NCBI GenBank assembly: GCA_023101885.1
Contig: JALPQD010000395.1
Coordinates: 878,001 to 942,000 of the forward strand
DNA length: 64,000 bases
DNA from: Typhlomys cinereus
Taxonomy: Eukaryota > Chordata > Mammalia > Rodentia > Platacanthomyidae
Reading direction: 5' to 3'
Shown one piece after another: positions 45,493 through 57,383 of the stretch. Below the pieces are notes generated by a model. The model ran no database searches. It saw only the letters and a list, made by a program, of their open reading frames with translations, and was not told the DNA's origin. The translations under genes and the position numbers were made by a program. Every line of letters begins with the position of its first letter. The first letter of the stretch is position 1.

Positions 45493-47639
45493 GCTCTGGC
45501 CTTCGACCTGCTCTTTGTGTCTCTCCTTAGCCCTGGCCTGTAGGCAGCCTGCTTGTGCTAGACTGCTCTGGATTATACCTGTGCCCCCTGGGGCTGCAGG
45601 AGGCTGGGCACGATGCACAGAGCCCCCACAGCCTCGTTGGCCTTGGAAATGCCCCCCCATCCCCCACCACCCGTACGGGTCTCACACTACCCCAAGCTGT
45701 CCTGGAACTTAATATGTATTACAGACTGGTCTCAAATGTAATCATTCTTGTTGCTCAGCTTCTCGAAACCTGGGATTCTAGGCGCATGCTTCAAAATCCT
45801 TAAGAAGACATGTAAGTGAATGAACTCTACCTCTGGGTTGTGTCCACAGAAGCAAACCCCCCAAATCACCTTGGGTCCCGTCAAAGGCTAGCCCAGCTGC
45901 TGTCTGGACACAGCTGCATCCGTCCACTTGTCCCCCAGACACGATGGCGGGAATGCAGAGACAGGATTAGACACCCACTCCGCCCCCAGCTGGGGCCCTG
46001 GTTTGTATTTTATCAGCTGACATTTTGAACCAGGTGGATGAAGGGTGGCATGTCAGGGTATTTACAGAGAGCGAGGCACAGTTAGAAACTCGGTGCTATT
46101 CTTGGCCACCACTTGTCTTGCGACTCTCCCAAAGTTTCCTAATCCTCAAGCTGGCGACGGCACACCTATTATGCCTCTCCCCGGTGTCAGGCAAAAGAGG
46201 CCCCTGCCTTGAACGGCTGTCCCAGACACCAGGGTTATCTTAGGAATTGGAGTTGACGGGATGCTCGGTCGGGATGAAGTTATTTCCGGGCATCACGAGG
46301 ACCAAGAGTTTGCTAAGTGTCTGGACTATGGGGTAGCCTTTAAGGTCTTTTACTCTCATGGGTAAGTCTTATAGGTCTAACCTGGGATCTTCCCGGTCCT
46401 TTCTGAACACGTCCCATTGTAAGAACACAGGAGACTCCGAGAGCCATGGCTAAGTCGTACCTAGTGTGACCACAAGCTGTGTTGGAATGGCAGGCACTTT
46501 CTTGTTCCTGATTTGTACCCTTTGTTATTTGGGCCATGGGTCTGGCTGTCCAGAGGTGAAAGGGAGTTTTCTTGGGGATGTGGTCCCTGGGCAGAGCGCT
46601 CTGTCCGAGGCCTTCAGGGATTAACTTGGCAGAGGGCGTCTGAGCCTGACCGGCAGCTTTCCATTACAGAGTACTGATTTGAGGTGGAGGGATTTCCTGC
46701 AAAAAGGTCAGCGAGGGCTCTCGCCAGATTTCTACGACTAATCTGTCCTTAGCCCTGTTCATTGCCCAGCCACATATCCACCCCCCCCAACATGATACTG
46801 TTACGGGAGTTTTTTTCGGCCTAATAGACATGATGCCGGGGATGGACGAGGAAGAGAGGTTTAATCCATGGATTGGAACCACAGCCCAGGTCTCCCATGA
46901 GAAGGGCGTGCCAGGAGGGGCCGGCTAACAGCTTCTTAATGCTCTGGCGGAAAAGCAGAAGCAAGCTAGTAGCTGTTACAGAAGCAGAATCCGCAGGCAA
47001 GTATTGCTTTCTGCGAGTTCTGCAGACTCGGAGGAGATGGGGAAGAAAGGGACGTTTGCGGGTGCTACGTTCAGTGAGGTCTTGATGTGAAACAGACTGT
47101 GCCATGTGCTTAGGCCAGAATCTGGCAAGTTTCCACTGACAACTAGAATGAGAGACAGCTGAGGTGAGGGTCCTAAACATAGGGGTTTTGGAATGAGCTG
47201 GAATTCTACCAGTTTGCCAACCGCCAGTACACAGCTGCTGACCCCCGTGGGAAACCCAGAAACATCTAATCCTGCCTATAAGCCAGTTTCCTGTTCCTAG
47301 AAGGAAAGGCCACCCGGGGAAGAAGGTGTATATCCTTCGTAGCTGGCCCGTGGCCCTGAAGTACAGGATGGGGAGCCCAGAAAACTGGGTCCTTGAAGAC
47401 ACCATCCTGGGGACCCACCTGCCCTTCCATGGCAAATCCCAGGCACACAGGAGATTATTCAGGCTGTGTGGGGAAAGGCTGAAGATCAGACTCAGACGCG
47501 CACTTGCGACTGCTTGTCTGCCCTTGATCAACACGGCAGAAATGAGCATTCTGGGGCTGGGGGAGAACTGATTCTCTTTAAACTAACAAAGACAGCCCCC
47601 CCCCTCCCAGTTTTTCAGGCATAAGCAATAAGCGTGCAA

Positions 47640-48205
47640 AGTGAGCAATCTGGTCTGTCCAAGCACACCTGTGGTCACCACCACTAGCAAGATACGGAAC
47701 GTGGCCAGAACCCCCAAAGCTTCCTGTGGCCTCCTGCCCTCCCTGCCTCTCCTGTCCCGTAACTCACCGTCCTACCTGCCACTAGGATGAATTTGCCCTT
47801 TTACCTGGAGTCATACGATGAGCACTTTTTGTTAGGCATTTTATTTTATTTTTTAATTTTTTTATTATTATTATTTATTCAACTGTGTGCATGTGCGTGT
47901 GTATGTGCGCGCGCGTGTGTGTCTGTGTGTGTGTAGAACCACGGACGAATTCGTGAACCACCATGGACGCCTCCACCTCCTTCTTCCCCGGGATTCACAG
48001 GCTCCGCCCTACCAGGACCAGAAGCACAGGCCGCCCCTGCTTCCGCCTGGCGTCTATACGTGGGATCTGGGATCCGAACTCAGGACCTTCCGCCTGCAAG
48101 GCAGAGGCTTAACCCCTGAGCCACCTCTCCAGCCCTGATGAGCACTTTTTGGTCCGGCTTCTTTTCCTTGCGTCATTACTTGAAATGTGCCCATCCTTTT
48201 TTTTT
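47640..48205 (+). repeat. LINE-1 3'-end remnant interrupted by a young SINE
   Basis: Before the SINE, GTGGTCACCACCACTAGCAAG, TTTACCTGGAGTCATACGATG and AGCACTTTTTG resemble the L1M 3' segment (ggaatcatacagtat-gtcttttt). After it, TCCGGCTTCTTTTCCTTGCG and ACTTGAAATGTGCCCATCC continue in L1 order (tggcttctttcactcagc...tgaaatttatccat). Confidence 0.6.
47832..48136 (-). mobile_element. Young B2-like SINE with 15-bp TSD
   Basis: Left A-tail complement with ATTATTATTATTTATTCAAC, then CGTCTATACGTGGGATCTGG and, at the right, GAGCCACCTCTCCAGCCCT. The target duplication GATGAGCACTTTTTG is at 47817-47831 and 48137-48151. It interrupts an L1 remnant. Confidence 0.95.
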
Positions 48206-48224
48206 TTTTTTTTTTTTCCGTTTT

Positions 48225-48478
48225 TTTTTTTATGTGTATGTATATGCATTCACGTGGAGGCTGATAACAGGAATTATCTTATTCTTTTGAGGTTGGGTCT
48301 CTGAAATCAAACTCAGAGCTTGTTGCTAGGGTTGGTCTGTGTAGCTGTTTTGCTCATTTTTCAAGGTTGGAATTACAGGTGGGCTTCTGTGCCTCTCTGG
48401 CATTTTTATGTGGGATCTGAACTCTGGGCCTTTTGCTTGTGTGGCAGATGCTCTGACCGCAGAGTCTCTTTGTAGTCT
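48225..48478 (-). repeat. Diverged B2-like SINE
   Basis: GGAGGCTGATAACAGGAATT, GTTGGGTCTCTGAAATC, TGGAATTACAGGTGGGCTTC and TTTTTATGTGGGATCTGAAC follow the order of the older tRNA-headed SINEs with a B1-like insert. Confidence 0.6.
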
Positions 48479-48749
48479 GGGCTTCTTAATTTTAGACGTT
48501 CTAATGTGTGCGTGCTCTTGTCATATGGCCTGGATTTGCATTCCCCTCAGTGGGAAATGGTGTCAGGCCACACTGTTTGCTGTGTGTGTGTCTTCTTCGG
48601 TGAAGAAGTTGTCCAAATACACTGGTCACCTAAATAAGGCTCTGGCAGCTAGTTCTTTCCTTACTGTCTTGTCACTGCTCTCCTTGAAACACACACAATA
48701 AACTTGCTTGTTACACACACACACACACACACATGCACACGCACACACA

Positions 48750-48905
48750 TAGGTGCTATCTACATTGGTGGCACATACCTAGATTTCCGGCTTGCAGGAG
48801 GTTGAGGCAGCAAATTTGAGGCCATCTGGGGTTACCTGATGAATTCGAGACCCTACTGGGCTACAAAAGGAGGACCTTATCTCAAAAAAATCTAAGAATA
48901 AAAAA
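48750..48905 (+). repeat. B1-like SINE
   Basis: GGTGGCACATACCTAGATTTC, GGAGGTTGAGGCAGCAAATTT and GAGACCCTACTGGGCTAC are B1 sequence, ending in an A-rich tail. A (CA)n run precedes it at 48713-48746. Confidence 0.75.
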
Positions 48906-48909
48906 TTAG

Positions 48910-48962
48910 ATGCTGTATTTTTGTATTCCCAATTTTTTCATGTGTATTATGTGTCTATGGGG

Positions 48963-48996
<34 letters not shown>

Positions 48997-49326
48997 AGCG
49001 TGTCTGTATGTGGGTGGGCTGACATGTGCACGTGCACTCAAATGAGCACCAGCACGGAGGCCCAAGACCGACATCAGGATCATCCTCAATCGCTTACCAC
49101 CTTGTTCTTCTAGCCTGGGTCTCTAATGGAAACCAGAGCTTGCTTCTAGGACTAGTCTGGTGAGACAGCTAGTAGTGGCGATTCCTGGGCTCTACTTTTT
49201 GAGGCTGGAATGAACAGGTGGGCTGTGACACTCCCCGACATTTTGTGCATGGGATCTGGGGATCAGAATAGTCCTTTTGCTTGTGAGGCAGATGCTTTTA
49301 TTTGCTCAGCCATCTTCCCAGCCCTG
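48910..49326 (-). repeat. Diverged B2-like SINE with (GT)n
   Basis: A (GT)n run at 48966-48992, GGAGGCCCAAGACCGACATC, GACTAGTCTGGTGAGACAGC, GCATGGGATCTGGGGATC and GCCATCTTCCCAGCCC at the right end. Confidence 0.65.
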
Positions 49327-49499
49327 TGTACCCAAATTCTAAATCTATATTCTGCATTCAAGGACTTCAGCTTGTGGATTCTCTCTTTTTTGGAAGAACT
49401 TAATTTGATTAAGTCGAATTTATAAATTTCCCTTTTCTTTGTATTTGGTGTCTAAAAAGTGTTTATTGAACAAAACTATGATTTTCTCCTGTTTTTTTT

Positions 49500-49920
49500 T
49501 TTTTGCCTGAATTCCACAGTGTCATAGTTTACGTCTATGATTCATTTTAAATTAATTTTGTGAATAGGGTACAAAACGCCTCTAACGTTCCAACTGCATT
49601 GCTTTTTTGATATGTTGAAAAGCAAATAACTATACATGTGCAAGTCTATTTCTAGACTTTCTATTCTGCACAACTAATCTTTGTTGATCTTGATATCAAT
49701 ACCACATGGTTCAGAATACTGCAGTTTTATAGGTTTTGAAATCAAGTACTCTAAGTCCTCCATTTTGTTTTTCAAATTAGTTTTGTCTGTTTCAGATCTT
49801 ATGTATTTCCATGTGAATTTTAGAATTAGGTGAAAAAACAATTTCATTGGGACTGTGCTGAGTCTATAGACGTTTGGAGGGAACCAGTATTTCGGCAATA
49901 TTGAGTTTCTTCGGTGACAG
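49500..49920 (-). repeat. Ancient LINE-1 ORF2 C-terminal fragment
   Basis: The plus strand is the complement of the L1 ORF2 3' region (GTCTATTTCTAGACTTTCTATTCTG, ATCAATACCACATGGTTCAG, AATTTTAGAATTAGG, CAATATTGAG in that order). On the minus strand, 49674-49898 translates to diverged ORF2 sequence (YRLSTVPMKLF, then ILKFTWKYIRS). The copy is old and 5'-truncated. It also explains the AT-richness here. Confidence 0.9.
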
Positions 49921-50104
49921 TTTCCAGTGAGCCTAACCCGTCTTTGTAAGGTTTATGCCTGCTTGCCTGGGGCTTTGAGGCCCTGTCTTCTGGTACTTGG
50001 ATCCCAGGCCGCTCTATCTGCCCAGCATTTCACACGGGATCTGAATTCTGGTCCTTTGCTTGCACAACGAACCTCTGAGCCCTCTCCCTAGCTCTTGTAG
50101 TTTT

Positions 50105-50335
50105 TGTTTTGTTTTGTTTTTTTCTTTTTTAAATTTTTTGTGTGTCTGCGCGTACCAGAGTGCACTGTGTGCGCCTGTGGAGGCCCAAGGGTGATTCTGG
50201 AAATCACCCTGACTGCGCTGCCTCCTTTTTCCTTTGCTCTGGGGTTTTCCAGACTCTGCCTTCCAGGGTTGGAAATACAGGCCATTTCCGTCTGGCACTT
50301 TTACGTGGGATCTGTGATCTGAATTCACAACCCTT
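50105..50335 (-). repeat. Older B2-like SINE
   Basis: CAGAGTGCACTGTGTGCGCC, GGAGGCCCAAGGGTGATTC, CTTTTACGTGGGATCTGTGA match the older subfamily in reverse. The head end is replaced by the B4 element that follows. Confidence 0.85.
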
Positions 50336-50337
50336 CT

Positions 50338-50536
50338 TTTATTTTTTTAAGACAAGGGTTTCGGGTAATCCAGCCTCGAGTTCATTGGCGATGCAGTCAA
50401 GGATGCTCCTGACCTCCCTAGTGCTGGGATTACAGGTGCATCAACGTGTCCTGCTTCTGCAGTGCTGGAGATCGAACCCAGAGTTTATGCGTGCTAGGCA
50501 GGCACCCTAGCAGCCGAGCTCTCTCTCCAGCCCAGT
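50338..50536 (-). repeat. B4/ID_B1-type SINE
   Basis: TTTTTTTAAGACAAGGGTTTCG, AGTGCTGGGATTACAGGTGC, CTGGAGATCGAACCCAGAG and GCTCTCTCTCCAGCCC are a B1 body plus a tRNA-like head, reversed. Confidence 0.85.
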
Positions 50537-50944
50537 TTTGGGTGTTTACTTAGAAGCCGTGATTCCTTCGCGTGTTACTCTCAAGCTCTGTTGAAACAGG
50601 ACTAGTGCGTCTGTGATGAGGGACCTTTGCAGGAACTAGGGAGGCTTCCGGGCTCCACCTGATCTCTTCCTGTCCTGTGGTCTGGGGGCTTTGTTTAGGG
50701 CCATCCCTGGGGTGACTGGAGGGCACCTCTCTTGTTTCCTGACCTCAGCAGTCCTTCCCTGCCCGCGGGCTACTGTCCTGAAGGGTGACAAGATTTCATG
50801 GTCTCAGAAAAGAGAGTAAAACCAGGCTCCTACTGATTCATCCTGCTGGAAAAAGAAAAAACACATCTCGCTCTACCTCGAGCATGACAGGATTTATGGG
50901 GCCGGGGCCTTCCCACGTTTTCCCAAGGAACAACAAATGGGATG

Positions 50945-51060
50945 TCAGGGGTGGAGGTGTTCGGCTGTTATCCTTGTACTTGGGAGGCTGAAGATCTTGA
51001 GATCAAGGCCAGCTACACAGTCTGAGACTTTGTTTCCAAAAATAGAGATAGAACAAACCA
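50945..51060 (+). repeat. B1-like SINE fragment
   Basis: TCCTTGTACTTGGGAGGCTG, ATCAAGGCCAGCTACACAG and TGAGACTTTGTTTCCAAAAA are B1-derived. Confidence 0.7.
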
Positions 51061-51444
51061 ATTATGTGAGGCTTAGAGAAATGACTTACTTAAATAACAA
51101 AGCTGAGCAATTGTAGCAATTTCACAGGGAGCACAACTCTGAACCAGATAACCACCGCCATTTTATAATCTGTTAATAGCCCCACAGTGGAGCTGGAAAC
51201 CATAACTGGCTCAAGGCAATGCCCGAGGCCAGCTCTAGGGGCACCCCCAGACTACAAGAACCCTATCCCTCTTGAGCTACCCCTGTGCACTGGGAAAAGC
51301 CAGAAGCCATTCTTTTTAGCCCATTCTCGTTAGGAAACCCACCCTGCAGAGAAGGCCCACCCCTTGTCATTTCATTTTCAAGAGGCGCAGCAGGGTTCAC
51401 GTCTCCAATAAAGACATGCTGACTAGCCACTTCCCACGTCCTTT

Positions 51445-51660
51445 GAAAGGAGGCGGGATTCCATGTGGCTCAGGCTAACCTCAGACTTGCCTACAGTCAA
51501 GGATGACTTTGAACTCTCGGTCCTCCTGCTTCCACTCCTGAACGCTGGGATTCCAGGCATCCACCCCAGCTCCTGGCTTGGTGCAATGCTGGGGACTGAA
51601 CTGGGCTTTCCCCATGCCAGGAAAGCACTCTGCCAACTGACCTCCATCTTTAGCCCTCTA
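51445..51660 (-). repeat. B4/ID_B1-type SINE
   Basis: ATGTGGCTCAGGCTAACCTC, AACGCTGGGATTCCAGGCAT, GGGGACTGAACTGGGC and CTCTGCCAACTGACCTCC are a reversed B1 body and ID-like head. Confidence 0.75.
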
Positions 51661-53393
51661 GGCTGGTCCTTCCAATAGAGACCAATTTCTTGTGGACCCA
51701 TAAAAGCCCAAAATGGGTTCTTGTTTCTCCTCAGTCTGACTGCAGGAGCCATGTGGATGGAAGGTCCTCGTGAGGTGACTTTATGGGCATGGCTAAAGAT
51801 ATGAAAATATTTACCAAAACGAGCTGTTAGAGGCTGAGTCAGCGGTAACACTCAGCAAGACGTTACTGCTCAAAGCTGCACAAATGGCTCCCTAAGCAAG
51901 TGACTCATCTGCCTACGACGATCCCCTTGGCTCTTCTATTGTAGCCACATGCTAATGAGCATGGGCTCATTCTGGAAGAACAGCAGTGGTCCTGGGATCC
52001 TGCCTTGTGCTCTCAGGCTGCCCGTCAACATGTCACGTCAGTGTTGAGCGCGCTTATTCCATAGTGTATCTAGCCATCATTGCGCCCCCTTTTAATAGAT
52101 GATGCAATTGCAGCTTAGAGAACTTACAGACTTGCCCAATTACCCAGCTGGGAGATCATTGAGCCCAGGCTAAGTACTGGTTATGGGCATGAGTCATTTG
52201 CTAGACTGAGACCACCTTTGGGTCTTGAGTCCCATCTGTATTTAAGGAGTTGAACATCATGCTCTCTGGCCAGCCCCAGCTTTCATCCCCGGGCATCCTG
52301 TAGCCAGAAGAGCTAGGGATTGGAGAGAAGCCCCGCGGCGACCAGTAGATGGCTGGTTGTGGAGACGCACCCAGCGTGCATTGCACGCGGAAGCACGGAG
52401 CGTTCAGAAATGCTCACGATTCCCTATCTGCGGGGCTGACGGCCCCCAGAGGATGTGACACCACTGAGGCTGAATGTCTCGGGGTGTTTATTCCTGTTGT
52501 CTCCAGAGTGGCTCAATGCAACCAGAGGACCCTGAGACGAGGGGTCAGCAGAGGGGGTCAGCTCCTTCAGTGGCAGTGCCTGGCTCCAGGCTGGTGGCCT
52601 GGGACCTGCAGGAGGGTGGGAGGATTCCAATTGCATGGTCCCCACAGAGAACTTCGCAACATAATTGAGCAGTTTCATTTTCCAGGGCCTGGGCAGCTCT
52701 GTGCTCCCCAGAAAAAAAAGAATGAAAGCAATTTAAAAGGAACACCCCGAGACTGGGGACTGGGATGGTGACAATTACAATGTGACAACAGCTCATGAAG
52801 CCCCTCCAGTCCGCTGCAACTCAAAACTACTTGCCAGTCCCTCCTGCTGCTTCTGCTCTCTGCAGCCAGGTCAGCAGGAGCTGGAGCAAGACGGGAAGCA
52901 GAGGGAGCCAAGGGGACACGGGGACCCTGTCCTGAGGACTCACCTTGTACTTTCCCAGGCCAGAACGGGCCGAGAGCAGTTAAGGATAAGTGTCTTTCAT
53001 TCCAAGGTCTTTCCCTGTTTGGGGGACACATTCCTGAGGGCTGACTCTGGGCAGAAGATTCCAGGAAGATTCTCGGAGAATGGCAAGTGATCTCGACGCA
53101 TGCTCTGATGAAGGTTCAAAGACGTCCTCCACGGCAAAGACCTCGGGACGGTGCTCTGCTGCTCCTTCCCCAAGCTTGTCACACCGGGAACCTGTTCCCC
53201 AGGGAACATGCTGAGAGGATGATGGCCAAGAAACGGCTTGGGAGTGGAGCACAGGTGTGTAATGGGGAGTGATGCTTTTGTGGTGTGCCACACAAGCTCG
53301 AGGCCTCGGGGAAGACAGAGGAAGATCCCTCAATCTGATCCAGTTTTGTTTGCAAGTGCTTAGAAGACTGCCAGGTCTGTTAGAAACAAAAAC

Positions 53394-53543
53394 AGGCTGG
53401 CGAGATGGCTCAGCGGGCGAGGACTGATGCCCGCCAGGCTTGACGGCTGAGTTCGATTTCCCAAACCCAAAGGGATTTGGAGAGAAACGATTCCTGCATG
53501 CGTTCTCTGACCTCCACATGTATGCTGTGGCATGCATGCACAC

Positions 53544-53595
<52 letters not shown>

Positions 53596-53605
53596 AGAAA
53601 AGAAA
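53394..53605 (+). repeat. B3-like SINE with (CA)n tail
   Basis: GGCTGGCGAGATGGCTCAGC, GTTCGATTTCCCAAACCC, TTCTCTGACCTCCACATGTA and TGTGGCATGCATGCACACG are B3 blocks. A pure CA run follows (53545-53592). Confidence 0.85.
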
Positions 53606-54487
53606 GAAAAGTAGGAATCAATAGTTGACAAGCTGAGGTGAGAGGCCAGGTTCCTGCCCCTCTGCTAGGCACTGACCTATCAGACACTGCGGGATTGAAT
53701 GGCAGGCCGGAGAACAGGTGGCAGTGGGCTGCATCCAGCAGGATGAGGGTCAGGCAGGCACTTCCTGTCAGTTGGAACTTTACAGAGGGGGCGATGCAAG
53801 GAAGTGACCCAGCCCATTCAAGCGATCAGAGATTTTATTTTAAAAGCAGGTGCCTAGAGAACAGCTTACATTTAAACTCATGTCTTATCAGCAGTTCCAG
53901 AAAGATCCCTGGCCTTGGACTCACCGAATAGCCATGACCAGGAATGTTAGGCTTTCAGACATCCCATGGGGAGGGTGTTCATGTGTATGTCACTGAGATT
54001 TCTTTTAAATGTGCCCATGGCCCACAGCTGCCCTGGCATTGTCTGGTAAAGGCAGATGCAGGGCCCCATGCCAGCTCTGCTGGATCACAGACTCAAGTTA
54101 GACTAAAGAGTTCTATGATGGGCTTTGTGGCACAACGATGCCCCTCAGCCAGAGGACATGGTTAGGGGACCTGCTGGCCAGGGGACAGAGGCCCCCCCAT
54201 ATAACGTGTAACCCAGAGAATTCATGGGACCCTCAACTCCATCCACGTCATGGAAGATCTTGACCATAGGAGGAGACAGTCACTGTCCCAGAGCACCTAC
54301 ATGTACCGTCCCACTCAGCGCGACCACCACCAGGCATCCTGGCTTGTCTCCTGCCCCTCAGGGGCTGAGAGGCCAAGGACTGGCCAGCGTTGGAGAGGCT
54401 GAGCTGAGCTGACCTGCCCAGTCCACCCTTTTCTCAGCGCTGACCCGAAACTTCTCTGAAAAGTGTTGGGATTGGGAAGCAACACAG

Positions 54488-54577
54488 CAGGCGGGCACCA
54501 GGACGCAGGCGGGCACCAGGACGCAGGCGGGCACCAGGACGCAGGCGGGCACCAGGACGCAGGGGGGCACCAGGACA
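54488..54577. repeat. Minisatellite, five 18-bp units
   Basis: Units of CAGGCGGGCACCAGGACG start at 54488, 54506, 54524, 54542 and 54560. The first four are identical and the last is CAGGGGGGCACCAGGACA. Because the period is a multiple of three, it opens minus-strand frames reading VLVPAC repeats, which I do not consider coding. Partial units follow to about 54605. Confidence 0.97.
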
Positions 54578-56664
54578 GCGGGCAGTACTGCAGGCGGGCA
54601 GGACAGCGTTGAAGGCTCAGCCACATGTGTGGGGACTTGAACTCTGTGCAGGGCAAGGCCTGTCTACCGCTGAGAAACTAACTGGCAGCTTGTGCTGCTG
54701 CTGCACGGTCCGAGCCACCAATTTCATCTTACATCTGGGAAAGCCAAGTTAACTGTGACCGAGCTTGTGAAATCCACCCATCCTGCCTTCTGTTTCCCAA
54801 GCACAAAGAAATGCAGCTCGGGCTCTGCCGCTGCTTGCTGCCTGCCTGTGCGACAGGGGCCCGGCGGGGCCTCCTCCCGGGCCTGGGGTCTGTCACCGGG
54901 CTGTGACCCCACAGTGTCGCCCAGGATCTCCAGTTGCACTGGAGAGGGGACCTAGCTCAGCAACTTCTTCTGGGGCAGGTGGAGACACTGCATTCTCAGC
55001 CAGATGCCTTGGCTGCGGGGACACAGGATGCTGCGCTTAGCTGACCTGCCACCTACTACTATGACCCACTCCCCAAAAAGGAGTCATGAGGGGCTCAGGC
55101 CTCAGCAGCACATTCCTCTGGTGTCCATCCACACACAGCGAGTGGCGGGGTGCTATCTGGCTGAGCACGGCTGATACGGCCTTATGGAGAGATGCCACGT
55201 GTCACCTCGATGGTGGATGAGGACAGAGAATTGGAGGTCAAGAGTTTAGGCCGAACCAGCTTCTATTTATAAAAGCCCAAGGGGGAAACAGAAGGGCAGT
55301 GCACTGGCTTGGGCAGGCGTGGTCGACGGGATGACAAGCCAGGGGCAGAATCCAGCTCTCATCCCCCAGTTCACGGTGCTCCACTGTCTGCGGTGAGCTT
55401 CTCACCACCAATATGGAGTCTCGTCTTGGGGTTCCAGTGTGCAAACTGACAGAAGCGCATGTGGGGACAGGTGCCCTCCAGGCCAGCAGGCCTCGTGACA
55501 GTGAAGGTGACTGGTGTTGGTTTCCCAAAGGACAAAAAAGTCACCCACAGAGGTTCAAAGGTTCCAACTTGGACTGGACAGACGGCTCAGGGTTTAAGCC
55601 TCTGCAGAAATAAACAACCAAAAACAAACAAAACAAACCCAAAAAAACAAAGGTCCCAAGTCCTTCACAAGAGGCAAAACCCTTAGTGGAGACCAGAACT
55701 CCTTCCTCTTCTGTCACAAACATCCCTCAGGACACTCTGAACCTAATTCTGGTTCTGCTGACAGCTGGGACAAGGACCAGCAAGGGACAAGGAGAGATTC
55801 CTCTTAGGAGGGTAAGAAGCTGCTGGGCACATCGGATGAGCATCCAGCTCTGAAGTCACTGTGCGGCAGCCTCATAAAAGCCTGTGAATCTGTATTTTAC
55901 AAAGAACTTCCCAGGCCAGGCCAAGGTTCCGGCAGGAAGGGGATACCTGAGAGACTGTCGTATAGAGAGACATTGGCATGGTCCATGGTCCCCACAGAAG
56001 CCCACAAAAACCACTGAGTCACACCCTTCCCTTCCCTCCACTACCCAACAAAGCACTCAGGGCCCGTGAGACGGCATAGCCTCATGTCCCGCTCTGGGGG
56101 GGTAGGCTTCAGGAGCCGTGTCCAAGGCTTCCTAGTCTCAGCAGAACATGCCAAGGCTTAAAAGATATTGCGCCACAGAGAGAAAAGCATGGCATTAAAA
56201 CGGAGTCAGGCACCATCAATGTCACCTGTCAAACACGGCTGTCAGTTCTGGTCTTTCTTTGCAGCCCACAGATGCCAGAACTGGCTGGGTGAGGTTACCA
56301 AGTCCTTGTCAATACAACGCCCCTCCTCTGCAGATGGAAGCAGAGCACACAAGTCACGAACTAGGTGGCAAGGCCTTTCAGAGGGCAGCGTGGGACGGGC
56401 AGCCACAGTCCCGCTTGATCTGTGCCATGCCTGCCTTGCAGCTGGTGGTAGCAATACTGAAAGTGGCACGGCGGATCCACTGCAGCCCTGGGAGGCACTG
56501 CACCTCTTCGGATCAGCGATCCCGGAGAAGCCTGTCACGGTAGCAGGACACAGGGTGAAGACGGCACGTTGCGGCTCCTCCCTGTGTGGAGTGCTCTACT
56601 CAGTGAGGCCACAACAGAGTCGGCTAGAGCAGCTTGTTTGGCTGTGTCCTGAATAAATTCGATA

Positions 56665-56872
56665 CATAGCCTGTTCAGAAACAGTTTAATAGCAGGGCAG
56701 CCAATATGAAATGAAAACAAAACGAAACAAGCGGCCGGGCATTTCTCGGTTTTGGTCTTTGCTGTTTCTTTCAGGGGTGTTTCCACGGGAAAGCTCCTCT
56801 GGCAGTCTGTCCCCAAGTTCAGAGGGATGAGCACAGTGAGTCACGGGAACGGAAAGGAACGTCGACAACCAT
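56665..56872 (-). other. NUP214: NUP214 3' UTR
   Basis: About 205 bases lie between the stop codon and the expected cleavage site just past the ATTAAA. No repeats are seen inside. The end is inferred. Confidence 0.6.
56685..56690 (-). terminator. NUP214: Probable polyadenylation signal ATTAAA of NUP214
   Basis: ATTAAA on the minus strand is the first accepted signal variant after the stop, at about 185 bases, with TCTGTTGTGGCC farther downstream. I saw no minus-strand AATAAA in this stretch. Confidence 0.6.
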
Positions 56873-56906
56873 TCAGCTTCTCCAGCCACCAAACCCCTGG
56901 ACGGAC
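56873..56906 (-). CDS. NUP214: NUP214 last coding exon
   Basis: After a CCTTGCAG acceptor, 34 bases complete a split Ser codon and read SVQGFGGWRS-stop, the known C-terminal end of NUP214. It carries the final FG dipeptide. The short size fits the gene's small 3' exons. It joins 57359-57383 in phase 2. Confidence 0.93.
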
Positions 56907-57358
56907 CTGCAAGGAAGTGCAGGAGAGAGCGTCAGCGCCCCGTCCGGCGGCACCGGGCTCTGGGGCTGATGCACCTGCCTGTGGAGTCAGGGCCGTGGAC
57001 TCCACCCGCAGAGGGCCACAGAGCACGAAGGAAGGATGAGCACGTGACGGAGCTGGGCCTGGAATGCAGTGGGCAGCCAGAAGCTCTGAGGACACCACAG
57101 GAGAACCGTCAAGTATCTCCAAGCTCTGCGCCAAGGCCATGTCCCACCCACAGCCTCATGCTAGAGAGGAAGGTGAGGCCGGCACTTGGTCTCCCACACA
57201 CCAGCAAAACCCAAACTACTGATGAACCTTGCATTTCTAACACGACTTTTAAAGCAGGAAAAGAAAAAGGCGCACAAGCCAAGAAAGAATTAATATTGAG
57301 ACCGTTTGCCCACCCTTAGGAGTGAAGTAGGGTCAGACCCCAGTGGGCAGCTACTTAC
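56907..57358 (-). other. NUP214: NUP214 intron, repeat-free
   Basis: This 452-base intron has donor GTAAGT at its right end and acceptor TTGCAG at its left. I see no repeat in it. Confidence 0.9.
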
Positions 57359-57383
57359 GAATTAGATGATCCAAAGCTGAAAA
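57359..57383 (-). CDS. NUP214: NUP214 25-base microexon
   Basis: Between a TTGCAG acceptor and a GTAAGT donor, 25 bases read (V)FSFGSSNS, with codons split at both ends. It matches the FSFG-containing block just before the C-terminus of NUP214. The first codon, joined to the preceding exon's final G, is GTT (Val), where I expect Gly in other mammals (GGFSFG). It is too short for routine ORF detection and was found by matching the flanking frames. Confidence 0.9.

Larger units (their letters stand above)
42086..56664. other. Intergenic region between convergent FAM78A and NUP214
   Basis: SINEs, LINE-1 remnants, microsatellites and two minisatellites (listed separately) occupy much of 42.6-50.5 kb and parts of 51-54.6 kb. 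Unique sequence without recognised genes fills about 42880-43830, 44050-44740, 45790-47630, 51660-53390 and 54660-56660. A fragment of older SINE head (GACTGGACAGACGGCTCAGGG) is at about 55570-55610. An MIR-like core is at about 52085-52160. Confidence 0.6.

Noticed and set aside
48199..48235. Poly(T) runs as transcription terminators
   Set aside because: These are A-tails of reverse-oriented SINEs or simple runs, and no Pol III gene precedes them.
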